Shown: positions 1 to 12,101 of the stretch, piece after piece
How positions within the stretch are numbered: the stretch's first letter is position 1
Layout: each line of letters starts with the position of its first letter
Assembly: GCA_951812925.1 (NCBI GenBank)
Contig: OX638370.1
Coordinates: 80,210,004-80,274,003, forward strand
DNA length: 64,000 bases
Reading direction: 5' to 3'
Source: Calliopum simillimum
Taxonomy: Eukaryota; Arthropoda; Insecta; Diptera; Lauxaniidae
Position numbers and translations under genes: made by a program
Notes under the pieces: generated by a model
Database searches by the model: none
The model's input: only the letters and a program-made list of their open reading frames with translations
What the model was told of the DNA's origin: nothing

Positions 1-124
1 TAGTTTTCTCAATTGGTTGTACGATCAAAGTTGTTGTATTCTGTTCTCGAGAAAGTTGAAACTGAGCTCGACGTTGTGCTGCCGAAAAGGAATCCTTGGT
101 AATGGATATGTTTGACGTATGATT
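1..124 (-). CDS. Exon 3 (partial) of uncharacterised spliced host gene
   Basis: On the minus strand a splice acceptor (TCTTACAG, exon starting at 124) is followed by 41 open codons to the window edge. The product begins NHTSNISITKDSF and continues with a Q/R-rich stretch containing AAQRRAQFQLSREQ. The exon is entered in phase 0, which matches the phase-0 donor of the exon at 1927-2113, so the two join without a stop. No domain is recognised; the Q/R-rich composition resembles the first exon. The gene continues off the left edge, so its C-terminal part and function are unknown. The exon call is inference from splice signals, an open frame and phase agreement. Confidence 0.62.
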
Positions 125-1443
125 CTGTAAGATTATAAATATGAAAAATTTACAAGACGAATGTATGAATGCATTTTTATAACACTGAATTTATAAAATA
201 TGACTTAATATTGGCCATGGTGACTTATCTTTCGTTTACTTCAAGACTGCTATTCGGTCACTCCTCTTTCCAATGTAAAATCATCTCTTAATACGGATTT
301 TGACTTCTTAAAAACCCATCTGCATTGAAATAATGCGGTTCGGAAAATTTGCATGCTCAATACCATTCAGTAATTTTCTTAGTATTTTTTTATTTCTAAG
401 ATCAAGGCAGGCACACCAGGGACGTTTCCAGAAAAAGCCATAATTTTGCGTCTCAACAATTTTGAACATTTCAAATTTCGAATAATTCATTACTGTCTAA
501 CTTTTTCCAAATGTTACATATGTAAATAAGTGTCGTGATTGAAATATTTTGCCCTAAAATGGTACAAAATTCCTGTACCGTGACTGCCCTCAGAAAATTG
601 AGTTCAAAGTAAATTAACTTACATATTTTTAAGTTCAAAAACTATAAAGGTTCATAAAACTTTCTGAAAATATTACTGATAAACTACACTTCACGAGAAG
701 AAAAAAAAAAAACTGGTCAGAATTTTCAAAAATTCGTCATATCTCGAAAATCATGACTCGGATTCCAAACTTTTTTGATCCAATTTGGTAGCCAATCAAA
801 ATACTTTTCATATGACATCAATGTTATTAAAATCCATTAAAGGTTTCCGGTTTTCATGAAGCTATTTCCCGATCTTCCGATGGCTATATCTCCGTTGGTA
901 TTGCAAATTTCGAAAAATAGAACTAAGAAAAGTATTGAAGAATTACACTATTCAACATTAAAAATTTTCTGAGTTCGGGTTTTGTCATTATTACTACTAG
1001 AGCAGGCGCCAGACGGACTTGAGTATGCAAAATATGAGAACCGCTTTCTGAGCTCAATTTCTTATAGGTAGGACCTCAAGTTATGTTCAACAAAATTGAT
1101 GTTTGAAGGATCTGCGTTGGTGCATTTTTTTTATCCTCTACCTCTGACCAGGTCAACCATGGTTGTCAGTTTACATACAAAACTTGGATTTTTATCTATC
1201 ACGTCAGGATCCTGAGTTACCACTGTTTTGAGGTCGCCTACTTTTCATAACAAACTTGAGTTCTTTTGAATGAAAAGTTTAAATACAGGCAGTTTTACAA
1301 AAGCCATTAGGCATTTTTAAATACTGACGGCCAAAAATGAGCTAAATCGGTCACATAAATCTTTTTCAACTGTTACACTTGGCGTTTTTTTCTTCATACA
1401 TACATATATACTACGGTGGGCCGATTTGAAAACGGATCTCGGC
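125..1443. other. Intronic, AT-rich, no gene seen
   Basis: Lies between exons 3 and 2 of the minus-strand gene. The short open frame at 308-490 has low-complexity composition and no splice support. I see no RNA gene here. Confidence 0.4.
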
Positions 1444-1899
1444 TACCCCCTTATGTGAAAGTTCATTCAATTCTATGAATATTTCCTCAAGGAACTATAC
1501 CTCTGCGTTCAACTTTAGTTCGGCGCATTTTTGATCGAAAATTTTACCTTTTATTAATATTTTTTTATTTTCATACTAAATTTTAAAAATTTTTATAAAG
1601 ACAAAAGTAATGTCATTGATGATATTTATTTAAAAAAATTATATCGGTTAAATAACCGATTTCTTTTTATGTAAACAGAACCCAATTTTTATTGATTATT
1701 GACAGAATACCAGCCAAATCGTATAATGACATTACTTTTGTCTTTGTTAAAAATTTTTAAAATTTAGTATGAAAATAAAAAAAATATTAAAGAAAGGTAA
1801 AATTTTCGATCAAAAAGGCGCCGAACTAAAGTTGAAGGCAGAGGTATAGTTCCTTGCGCAAATATTCATAGAATTGAATGAACTTTCACATAGGGGGTA
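1444..1899. repeat. TA-flanked hairpin element (0.46 kb)
   Basis: Near-perfect inverted repeat centred near 1665. The left arm starts TA-CCCCCTTATGTGAAAG and the right arm ends CTTTCACATAGGGGG-TA. The arms also share the reverse-complementary block around TTCAACTTTAGTTCGGCGC. A TA at both ends fits a Tc1/mariner-type target. No coding capacity. Confidence 0.75.
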
Positions 1900-1926
1900 T
1901 ACAAACAAAAATAAGAATTGGCTTAC

Positions 1927-2113
1927 CTGAACCTCTGTACTCTCTGATGCACTGTCCACGTCGTTTTCGGTAGTTGCTTCTATCGTTTGAGAAAGCACAA
2001 TGCTAAGGTTGATTTTATTTGTTTCACTCTTTGCAAATAAATCTTGTTGATCGAGACTTGGGCTAGATTTTTTCAAGGTTTCAGCTGCATTTATGCAGGG
2101 ATTCAAGGTAGAG
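1927..2113 (-). CDS. Exon 2 of uncharacterised spliced host gene
   Basis: A 187-nt exon bounded by a strong acceptor (pyrimidine tract then CAG at 2114-2116) and a consensus-like donor (CAG|GTAAGC, GT at 1925-1926). The first base completes a Ser codon with the AG left at the end of exon 1, and the rest reads 62 codons (STLNPCINAAETLKKSS... ending SESTEVQ) in phase 0. The protein is Ser/Thr/Glu-rich, low in hydrophobics and probably disordered. A TA-flanked hairpin element (1444-1899) ends only 27 bp below the donor. No known domain is recognised. Continuous translation past the donor is intronic. Confidence 0.7.
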
Positions 2114-2119
2114 CTGAAA

Positions 2120-3472
2120 AAAACAAATTTCGTTTCTATTTTTTATCCAAAAGAACAAGAGGAATATACATAGGGTATATTCCATTGTACAGAAAAGTAT
2201 ATATATTCTTTAACAGAGTCGATATAAGTAGCTATGTTCGTCTGCCTGTCCGTGGAAATCATTTTAATATTTTTTGGAAGCAAAACAGTTTTATGAAATT
2301 TTGAAGGCAGTCATCGTCAAGAGGATTGAAAATGAGTGAAATCGGTCAACGAACATGCCTTCCACCCATATAAAACAAATTAAAAACGCTATATTAAGAG
2401 CATTATTTAATGCAATTTAATACATACAAATGCCAGAAATATGAACAAAATCTTGGTAAGCTCGGACAAAAAAGCGTGGGACCTCCCATACAAGCAAACT
2501 TTTTAAAGTGCTGTAGCGCAAATGTTATTTGAGATTATGCAACGAATGCAGTTGGCGACTTTTGTGATTTTCATAGAAAGACTGTTTTCTTTTATATGTA
2601 TCAGTTCAATGATTTTTTATTTTTTTTTTTTTTTCAAATAGACAACTGATGAACCGAAAAATTTTATATATTTTTAATTATATTATCCGTTGACGAAATA
2701 ACTCATTCCATGTGAAAATGTACACTGATCCCAAAAAACATTATTAAATAATTCTATCACTTCCGAAAGTTAATTTAAATTAAGAAATCGTACTTAAGTG
2801 GCTAAGAAAACAAATGATACTAATCAGAATACTTTGGCCTTGCCAAAAATTAAATACTCTGCATCGTATACAATAAAATTTCGCGTGAGAGCCTTAAAAT
2901 CGGAATTCCTCAGTCAAATTACTGTCTTGCAACAATGCTTAATAGAAAGTTTGACTACCTTCTGCCCAATTAGGGTCAAATTTTAAAGATTGCACGAACC
3001 ATTCTGTTACCTTGTATGGGAGGTTGCCCGACCTCTTATTCAAATTCACAAAATTTCCTTCTAAAAGGAATGTCGGATTATCTCAGATAATTAACTCAGT
3101 TTAGTGTTTGTAAGTTTTTTTTCATGTGTGTGGTGCCACGTCATCTTTTCTGAATTCGCCCAGTTTTTTCCAGAGCTTACTTAACTAATTCTTTGAATTT
3201 GTTTGATATCTAATTGGTTCTCCTTATTCAATTATTTTTGAAGATTTGTTTGTATGGGAAATACCATGACCCCCAAATTTTGCAGTTTTTTTTTTACAAA
3301 GGGTTGTCCATAAATCTCGTGACGCTAAAATCATTAAAAACTTACCCCCTCCCCCCTATGTGACGGTAGTTTAGTCGAATTTGGTATAGACTTTTAGAGA
3401 AAAAAAACATCGAAATGATTTAAAAAGGGTTTTAATGAAAAAGACTTTCTACAAACATATCATAGCCCAGGA
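2120..3472. other. Repeat-derived intronic sequence
   Basis: No gene seen. Contains fragments of the dispersed repeat with GGGACCTCCCATACAAG (2487 on) and CTTGTATGGGAGG (3013 on). From about 3297 there is a piece of the GGGCTGTCCATAAAT element found complete at 39.2 and 62.0 kb. Confidence 0.4.
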
Positions 3473-4819
3473 AAATAAGACGAAAAAAGAGCTTCTGTGC
3501 GAAAAAATTCCCAGTGGAAGTTTTTCACCGGAATTGTCTTTATTTATGCATGATACACAAACTGTGAAAAGTCCATTGCAAAGTCGTGTGCGCATTAAAA
3601 GTTATTAAGGCTCAAAGGTCGCTTAAATCAGTTTTTTGCAAATTCTCGCTAATGACAACTTTTACAGAAAAATGTTGGTCTCCAATTTTGTAGCACAGGA
3701 AATTTCCTACAAAAATACGTTAAAAGTATTTGCGTACGACTTCTAGTTTAGGAGATCACCCAATGTAAAAAGTTGTTAACAGTTATGATATGAAATATTA
3801 CCTATGAGTTCATATTAAAATATCTTACTTTTTAAATTGTAATAACTCTTCAATGAGAAGTTGTACAAACAAAATTAAAATGCTGTTTGAAAGATAATTT
3901 AATTTTCTATATACCGCATAAAATTTTTTTTCGAACGGCTCATGACCTTAAAAATATTCTTGAATAACCGTTAAGGCTTCGAAATTACTGGTTTTTTAAG
4001 GATATCTGCGAATTGGTAAGTACTACGATAAAAAGTAATGGGACCAAATTTGTAGAGAATTACAAGATCTACAAAAAATAAGCGATTTGTGTACACATAG
4101 AAGTAACCGTATAGAAGATATTCAATAGAAACAGGTTTTTTTTTTTGGCATTTTAAGGGTTTTTTGGGAATTTTTTCTAAACGGTTACTTCTATGAGTAC
4201 ACATATCGCTTATTTTTTGTAGATCTTGTAATTCTCTACAAATTTGGTCCCATTACTTTTTATCGTAGTACTTACCAATTCGCAGATATCCTTAAAAATC
4301 CAGTAATTTCGAAGCCTTAACGGTTATTCAAGAATATTTTTAAGATCATGAGCCGTTCGAAAAAAAAATTTTATGCGGTATATAGAAAATTAAATTATCT
4401 TTCAAACAGCATTTTAATTTTGTTTGTACAACTTCTCATTGAAGAGTTATTGCAATTTAAAAAGTAAGATATTTTAATATCAACTCATAGGTAATATTTC
4501 ATATCATAACTGTTAACAACTTTTTACATTGGGTGATCTCCTAAACTAGAAGTCGTACGCAAATACTTTTAACGTATTTTTGTAGGAAATTTCCTGTACT
4601 ACAAAATTGGAGACCAACATTTTTCTGTAAAAGTTGTCATTAGCGAGAATTTGCAAAAAACTGGTTTAAGCGACCTTTGAGCCTTAATAACTTTTTATGC
4701 GCACACGACTTTGCAATGGACTTTTCACAGTTTGTGCATCATGCATAAATAAAGACAATTCCGGTGAAAAATTTCCACTGGGAATTTTTTCCCAGAAAAT
4801 GTCTTATTTTCCTGTGCTA
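3473..4819. repeat. TA-flanked hairpin element (1.35 kb)
   Basis: Long inverted repeat centred near 4146, arms about 670 bp. Terminal repeat TA-GCCCAGGAAAATAAGAC at the left and its complement GTCTTATTTTCCTGTGC-TA at the right. Arms match almost base for base; short open frames inside are products of the palindrome. Non-autonomous TIR element. Confidence 0.8.
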
Positions 4820-5373
4820 ATCAAGTTTGATAGATATTACTCTATGTAATATAGTTTCTAGAGCACACACTTAAAAATTAAAGTTTACTTTTGTGACTAT
4901 TGATTCCCTTTTGTATTTATTTCAAAATATTTTGGTATTGAATTAAAAATTTTTTACTAAAATGTTTATTAAATTAAACTATAATTTTTACTGTTCAGTC
5001 AAATTAGGTAAAATAAGTTTTTAATGTCTAATTTTGTTGAACAAACACCGATTTTGATGGCTCGTTTTGTCAGTAATTGAACTTTAAATTAAAATCAAAT
5101 ATATTTATGCAGTCTTGAAAAAGGTCGAAAAACGGTTTTTATTGATAAAAAGTAGAAACAACTCAAATTAAAAAATAGTCATATGATGTACTTTTCAACT
5201 TTACTTACTTTTTAAAGTAATGACCATTTCAAAATGACATCATGGAGACAAAATCATATGAGAATCTACATACGATTTTTAACTATTATGTCATAACCGT
5301 TTAAATTAATCAAATTGAACCAATAAAAAATAAAAAAGTCATTATGATATATTTACGGCGAAAGAGATCAATA
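4820..5373. other. AT-rich intronic spacer
   Basis: No open frame, RNA gene or obvious repeat structure seen. Confidence 0.4.
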
Positions 5374-6148
5374 CACAGGAGTCAGGAAGGGTATAAAAAT
5401 TTCGGTACAATAACGACGGAAGTTGGAGGTAGGAAAAGAAAGGTTTGAGGATCAGAAAATGGAAAATACCGACCCAAAATCATAGCAAATGGTACCGTAA
5501 AAAATAAAACCAACAAATAAAAACCTAAATAGTCATCTAAGATGTATGTTTTGATGTTGAATCCAAATCCGGCACCAAAATTGCGCCAACTTGTCAGAAT
5601 TTTGAAATATCCTAACCTAAAAGTGCAAAAAACACCGTTATTGGCTATTTTTGAAGATTTATAACAAGTTATCATAGTTTTTGGTCATAAATCTTGATAT
5701 GGTATTTGAAGCACTAGTTTTGGCCTTCAAAACCCAATTTGAATTATATCAATATCTTTATTTTACTCTGAAATATCCCGAACTGAAATATCGAAAAACT
5801 ATGTTTTTTGCGATTTTTCAAAACTAACATAACTTGTTACAAAAACGGTGTTTTTTTCACTTTTGGGTTAGAATATCTCAAAGTCCTGACAATTCAGCGT
5901 ACTTTTGGTGCCGGATTCGGATTCAGTATCAAAAAATACATCTAAGATGACTATTTCGGTTTTAATTTGTTGGTTTAATTTTTTACAATTTATATGGAAA
6001 TTTTAGTAATCGGTACCTTTTGCTTAGCTGAACAGCTATGATTTTGGGTGTAGTATTTACCGTTTTCTTACCCTCAAACCTATCTTTTCCCATCCCCAAC
6101 TTCCGTCGTTATCGTACCGAAACTTTTATACCCTCCCTGATACCTGTG
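5374..6148. repeat. Hairpin element with CACAGG termini (0.78 kb)
   Basis: Inverted repeat centred near 5765. The left end CACAGGAGTCAGGAAGGGTA matches the complement of the right end TACCCTCCCTGATACCTGTG. Both ends abut AATA, a possible 4-bp target duplication. The open frame at 5382-5675 is one arm of the palindrome. Confidence 0.7.
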
Positions 6149-7659
6149 AATAATAGTCATTTCTGATGTATTTGGTTATCTTAATTCCTAATCTGGCCTC
6201 AGAAATGTTATATCTTGTACTGTTTTTGAGATATCCACACCTAGAAGCACAAAAAACACTGTTATCGCTTTACCGTAACATTAAAAAATAGAAAACTTGA
6301 TTTGAAATGCAAGAAAACTAAGTTCCAGATTTCATTTTTTTTTTTTTACCTAGTTATGACAGTTATAAACTATTCCAACTATTTGAACCCCCAAAATAAA
6401 ACATTTTTTCCCTTTTTTTCGAGTAGAAATTTTGGTTTTTTTTTCAATAATTGCGCATATATGGCTTACAAAAATATTCTTTTTGAAAAATATGGCCAAT
6501 AAGTACCCAAATTACTCTTAACATGATTTTTGGGTATTTTATGATGTCATCTTAGAGTGTTTCCAAGAAAAAATCGTAGTTAACCACTCAGACCATTTTT
6601 TTAAAAGGTGAAGAGTAGAATGTTCTTTTGCACTTTATAGAATAGAGCAGAAAAAATCCTTGCCTCTTGGCATTAAATTTAAAAAACCGCAAAAAACGAT
6701 TGAAAATTACCGGAATCGGTTAACGGACACCCCTACTTACAATACAAAAAAGAAAAAAAAAAAAAACATTTGAAGCGCAATTTTATAAGCATTATCAACT
6801 ATAACGCAAAAAAATACACATAATCATTAGTAGGTGCAGGGTCTGAGCAAAAACTAGGAGAATTCGGACAAGAGGGCGTGGCACCTCCCAAACGCTCGAA
6901 GTTTTCTAAATGCTGTAGTACATGCGTTATTTAAGGCAAAAACTAGGCGAACTCGAAGAAGAGGGCGTGGAACCTCCAATACCAACAACATTTTTATAAT
7001 GTTACGTATGTCAAGAATTACTTTTAGCAGGAATAAAATCTTAGTTGTCTAGTGGAATTTAAGTTTTCGTTTGATTTAAAAAAAACATTGAACGAGTAAA
7101 TATTTTTATATCCTCAATAGGTTAAAGATAATCCCACAAACATACGAACATTTGTATTCTTAACATATATACGTACATACATACGACAGCTTACATGTTG
7201 ACATGCACTTCTACTTGAGCGAAGTACATCAATGACTATTGAAAAGTTTAATAACCGAAAATTTGAAATTTTAGTTCTGCTCGTATGCATGAACAACATT
7301 TTTTTTACAATTTTTTTATTTTTTTTTTTCATACATACAAACATTTTACAACATAAATATCTTGCTCTACATAGATTTGTGCAAATTTATGTATGATAAC
7401 CAGTGCGATTAAATTGTTTTTAAATCATGCAATCCACATTCATTTGTCTATAAACGAATAAATGGATTTTGTGTCCTAGATTTCATTGTTTTCTAAAAAA
7501 AAAACAACAGATTGCAAAAAATTGTAAGTAGAAGTAGGTAAGTGTTTGTTTGAGCCAACATTTTAGTACCTTATACTCACTAATGATTGGAGTAAGCGTG
7601 GCAGTCTAGCTATTTTAGTAACCCCAGTTAACGCTCTTATTGCAAATCTGTTTATATAG
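6149..7659. other. Intronic repeat-derived sequence
   Basis: No gene. Two adjacent copies of the dispersed motif GAGGGCGTGG(C/A)ACCTCC occur near 6870 and 6963. The remainder is AT-rich with ACATACATAC-type simple sequence near 7160. Confidence 0.4.
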
Positions 7660-8882
7660 GGAAAAGTGGGGTAAGTGGGAAGTGGGGTAAAGTGGGAAAT
7701 GTCACTTTTCGGCCAAACTAGCAAAGTATAGCTGTCATGCGCTTCGGTCATGTACTTGCAATGACCGTAAGCAAATCTTTATGGTATAGCGATGCGTACA
7801 TACGTATTTTTGTGATCTCGGAATCATGTAAAGTTTTTAAGTGATTTTGAAATTTCATTTTGAAATTTTTAAGCATCGATATTTTTGCTGTTTCTTGAGA
7901 TAAACCGATTGTAAGTACACAAAAATATTCTTTGTAGTCTTAATTTTGATAACGCAAAAGGATTCCGTGTAATTCATAGAGTGAAAGAATGAAGCTCACA
8001 TTTTTTGCAAAATGTGGTATCGGAGTAAAGTGGGAAATTTTTTATGGGGTAAAGTGGGAAATGTTATTTCACGTTTGCTAGTCCCCACTTGTCAACGTAT
8101 TATACTATTTCATGATCCAAATAAGTGTTGTACATTTATATTGTGAGTAAACACTCCGGAAAAGCTAAGCGAGTTGCAAAAAGTAGCTGAGAAACGTTTA
8201 GCAAATAAACGGAAGAAAGAGGGAAACGAATCCCAAAAAATAGAGTACCAGGAGTAAATAAGCACCACCAGCAAAGAAAGCGTCAAAGAAGAAACAAAGA
8301 AGTTCTAGCTCAGATGAAGATCGTGATTTTTGCACCATTTGCATGGAACTCATGCCCGAAATCATGACCAGACACAATACCATCAAATGCAACCTAAAGG
8401 ATTGTCAACGCCCATTTCGCTTGAAATGCGTTAATCTCACTACAAACTTCTTTCATTACTAACACTGTGACTCGGACTTTGATGTTTCATCAGAGAACGA
8501 CGAATAAGCTTTTTTTCATATATTTTTTTCCAGCAAAATCATTATTTCTTTTCATATTTACTCCTATGGGTGTGTTCCTTGAACCTTTTTTGACTTACAA
8601 TAAAGATATTAGAACTTTTTTCCAACATTTGTATTAGTTTTTATGAGTTTTGAAAGTTTCCCACTTTACCCCACGATTTTTAATTTTTGCCATTTTGGGC
8701 ATCCTCGATCAAAGCGTCGTACTCAACAGAAAATCCATATTTTCGGTTCGTTTCTTCGGCAAAAATATAGCTTATTTAATTTTCTTTATTATAGGAAGTT
8801 AAAACATGAAAAAATAAGAAGTTTTGTTCATTTTATGGAGCTTCGAAAAAAAATTTCCCACTTTACCCCACTTTCCCCTACA
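7659..8882. mobile_element. Internally deleted pogo-like DNA transposon
   Basis: Bounded by TA-GGGAAAAGTGGGGTAAG at the left and CCCACTTTCCCC-TA at the right, with the motif GTGGGGTAAAGTGGGAAA repeated inside both ends and again near 8040. TA targets and G-rich termini fit the Tc1/mariner/pogo superfamily. The interior keeps only the 3' end of a transposase gene (see the pseudogene at 8163-8507). Confidence 0.65.
8163..8507 (+). pseudogene. Pogo-like transposase C-terminal remnant (Cys-rich finger)
   Basis: The plus strand reads KLSELQKVAEKRLANKRKKEG, a stop, then in another frame KKKQRSSSSDEDRDFCTIC, further Cys residues, a stop, and a terminal HCDSDFDVSSENDE. A basic, Ser/Asp-rich linker followed by a CxxC...C...C...HC Cys/His cluster at the extreme C terminus is a known feature of insect pogo/Tigger-like transposases. 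The catalytic DDE core is absent, and the frameshift and stops show it is dead. Family assignment is from motif layout only. Confidence 0.55.
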
Positions 8883-8918
8883 CAATTTCTCTTAAAAAAA
8901 CACATAACTTTTAAATAA

Positions 8919-9549
8919 CACAGTGCAACAAATTGAGGGAAAACCAATCTGAATTTGATCTCGATTTTGACTAATTCAGGATCACTGTTTCCGAATCTGG
9001 CAACTGTTTTTTCTTATCACGTCTGAGACCGCGTTATCCTTGATTAAAAGTGAAGAAAACGCTATTTTCAGACATATGGCGTACATCCAGAAAGTAGTGT
9101 AGTTTACTTTTGTCAGCGGCATTAAATAGCTCTGATATTCCTCTTTAAGCCATAGATTTATTTTTTCCATTTCGATAATTTTTTCTGAGAAATCATCTAT
9201 TGAATTAAAGATTTAGTAAATCCCTGTAAAGGACTACGTGTATATTAAATTTGTATAGCTTTACTTCAATAGATGATATCTCGGAAAGTAATGATCCAAT
9301 TGGAAAAGTTAAAGTTATGGTTTTCAAAAAGAAGATCAAAGCTCTTCAACGCCACTAACAAAAGTGAACTAAAGTACTTGCTGGATGTACGCCATATGTC
9401 TAAAAATAGCATATTCTGCACTTTAAATCAAGAATAACTCGGATCACAGACGTTATCGAAAAAAACGGCTGTCAGATTCCAAATCAGCGACTTTGAATGA
9501 GTCAAAAAAAATTATCTAGATCAAACCCAGGTTTTTGTGTTGCACAGTG
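8919..9549. repeat. Hairpin element with CACAGTGCAACA termini (0.63 kb)
   Basis: The left end CACAGTGCAACA and right end TGTTGCACAGTG are reverse complements apart from one central base, and the arms remain complementary through the GTACGCCATATGTC block (about 9074 and 9388). Flanked by AATAA / TTATT, so the exact boundary is uncertain. Confidence 0.7.
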
Positions 9550-9601
9550 TTATTAGTAATTAATCACCGAAAAATAACAAAAATTTTATTCCATCATTTA
9601 A

Positions 9602-10588
9602 GGGAGTAGTCAGGTAGTTTTTTTTTCAAAAAAAATTTTTATTTTTTTTTCCCGTTTCGGATACTTTAAACCCTCAAGAATAATGTAGAAACACATTTGT
9701 TGTCGAATCGTGCTCTTCTGTCGTAAAAACACGCGTTTTGCAAAAGTCCTATTACAGACAGAGCGCTCACGAACGAACACTGGGATTGCTGGCATTGCTG
9801 AATAAGCGCAACATGATTTTCCATTATTTTTCTTGACCGAAAGAAGTCTTTCGTTTATTTCACACTTCTTTGAATTGCTGTAAATGCTTCAAGAATATAT
9901 TAATTAAACATTTTTTGCTCAAAATTTCGCTAAAAAATTTAATAATTATTGTTCAAGCTAATGATTTATGTAAAATAATTACTAAATTCAAAACAATAAT
10001 AACATAATAACAATTATATTGTAATATGTATTATTGTGTCGATAATATTGATAATTTGTTGTGAAATCTTAAAACGCGTTTTTCTCAGAACAGTGTTTTT
10101 TGAACTGGTACCCACGATTCCGGCTGATCTACTGTACCGATTTACTTCAATTTTTTTGAAATGTTTGTAATAGATTTGGCTATCTTGGGTACTAGAATCA
10201 ATACTGTCAATAAATATTTAACAATATTATTAACAAAAAACGAGGTTGAAAAAGACCAAAAAAATTGAAAATTGCACTACTTGTTTATTTATCAATATTT
10301 TTTCCAGTTCTAGTACCCAAGATAGCCATTCACATGTACTTTAAAATGCAATTTGTTTTTTGTGTTTCAGATGATCTGAAATCGAGTAATCGTGGGTACC
10401 ACATCAAAACCGGCCTACTTCCGGTCGCCCATATCTTCACCGGAAGTCAACGAAAATTGAAAATTTTTTTTCTTTTTTGCTACTTAAAAATATGTACAAT
10501 TACATATAAAAACATCAAAAATGTTGAATCAAAATTTATATGAAAAAAAATTGTTTCGCAAAAACGCTACTTCTACCTGACTTCTCCC
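9602..10588. repeat. TTAA-flanked hairpin element (0.99 kb)
   Basis: Left end TTAA-GGGAGTAGTCAGGTAG (TTAA at 9598-9601) and right end CTACCTGACTTCTCCC-TTAA (TTAA at 10589-10592). The arms pair over much of their length. TTAA duplication is the signature of piggyBac-type transposition, though the termini lack the usual piggyBac CCY start. Confidence 0.7.
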
Positions 10589-10814
10589 TTAATTATAATC
10601 AAATGAATCTGTCATTTTTAAAAGGGGATATTTGCTTTTTTGCCGTTGTGGCGATGGCGCTGGTTGGTCTATCTTTTTTGTAAGTACGCAGATCACGGCT
10701 TAATATCAATGTCAGTTAACCCTTATCACTAAAATCACATTAAAATGACATTTACCAAACTTATGAGGGTTTTTCTAAACTTTGTCAGAAGTCAAAATTT
10801 TGTCACATACCTTT

Positions 10815-11189
10815 TAACTCTTTCACGACCATAGAGACATATATGTCCCAAGACAAAAAATCGATCTATGTAATTTTGACATTTATCAGTTTCTCAACGC
10901 TTCCTTCATTTATATGTATTAATTCTGGCAACACCATCTGAAGAGCCGTTTGTTTTTGTATGATCATTCTAATGTAACAGTTTGTGTGGTGCACTATTGC
11001 TATACTTTACGGCAGTATTTATAGTTGCTAAAGAGTTTTTTATCATATTATAATAGTGTGAAATAATTGTTGTTAGATAAGTAAATTGTTGTTTTGAACA
11101 TTAATTGAACCATTATTTAAGTTTAGTATATTGATAAATCATAAAACTCTAAATGGGACACTGATGTCCCTATGGTCGAAAAGGGTAAC
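10815..11189. repeat. Short inverted-repeat element with CGACCATAG(G/A)GACAT ends
   Basis: The left arm TTAACTCTTTCACGACCATA matches the complement of the right arm TATGGTCGAAAAGGGTAA. A related diverged copy spans about 11560-11707 (AACGACCATGAGGACACATA ... GGTCCTGAAAGGGTTAA). Confidence 0.55.
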
Positions 11190-12101
11190 TTTTTAACTCA
11201 CTTTTGTAGTACAATTTTACCAACTTCACAGGCAATCAAAATAAAAAAATTTAATGAACCTATTATTAAACATATGTATGTATAGTAACGTACTTTTTGA
11301 CACTGCCATCAAATCCGAGAATTACTCATATACTACAGGATTTCGAGATATCCGTGCTTAAAGCTGAGAGAGGCTGTTTTCAATCGGTGCAGTTCCAGGA
11401 GGTGGTGTAGTTTAATTCTGTTGATGGCATCAAATAGCCCTTATCTTACCTATCAAACCATCTTACCTATTAAACTTTTTTAATTGGACCTTCACTTTCC
11501 GAGTTATCACCCTTTGAAATAAGGGCATCTTTACCCCATATAAAAATGTATGGGAAAAAACCTCGCTTAACGACCATGAGGACACATATGACCCAGAAAA
11601 TTCCAGAAAAACCGTTAAAATTTTTTGAATTTTTATTTATAAAATATGTTTTCTTGACGCTCAATGATTGCATAAGCTCCCAATTCCTTACGGTCCTGAA
11701 AGGGTTAAAAATTACTGATTCAAATGTTTATTCGGGTTCAAATTACAACACGACTTCAACATTTTTTGATGTTTTGAGTTAAGTCTACAGAAACATAAAA
11801 AAAACAGCTCTATGCGCCGGTCTAATTGGTTATTTGAAATAAAGTCTCCATCCAATTTTTTTTTTTTTAAGAATAAAAAGCAGAAAACTTCAAAACGAAT
11901 TTTAAATAAACTTAAAACTCTTTTTTCTCAAAACATGAAAAATGTAGATGTCTAGTTGTAGCTGTACTTTTAATCCGACGATTTGTAGTCAAAACAACCC
12001 AAGAGTTTTGGAAAGATGTTAATTTTTGCAAATCTTTTGGTACAGAAATCTATCAAAATTAAAATTATACTCTTAAAACAAAACAAAAACAAGATAAGTA
12101 C

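Larger units (their letters stand above)
2114..12101 (-). other. Inferred ~10 kb first intron loaded with hairpin elements
   Basis: This is the interval between the exon 1 donor (AAAAG|GTACTT) and the exon 2 acceptor. It has no credible host exon. It contains at least six inverted-repeat elements, a deleted pogo-like element, and several fragments of a dispersed repeat carrying a TATGGGAGGT...CACGCCC motif (around 2480-2520, 3000-3060 and 6860-6990). That the interval is one intron is inferred from phase agreement; a small unrecognised exon inside cannot be excluded. Confidence 0.5.

Noticed and set aside
308..490. 60-aa minus-strand frame as a further exon of the left-hand gene
   Set aside because: No acceptor or donor in phase; the exon at 1-124 fits the phase better.
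5382..5675. 97-aa hydrophobic frame
   Set aside because: Lies in one arm of the hairpin element and has no splice or start support.
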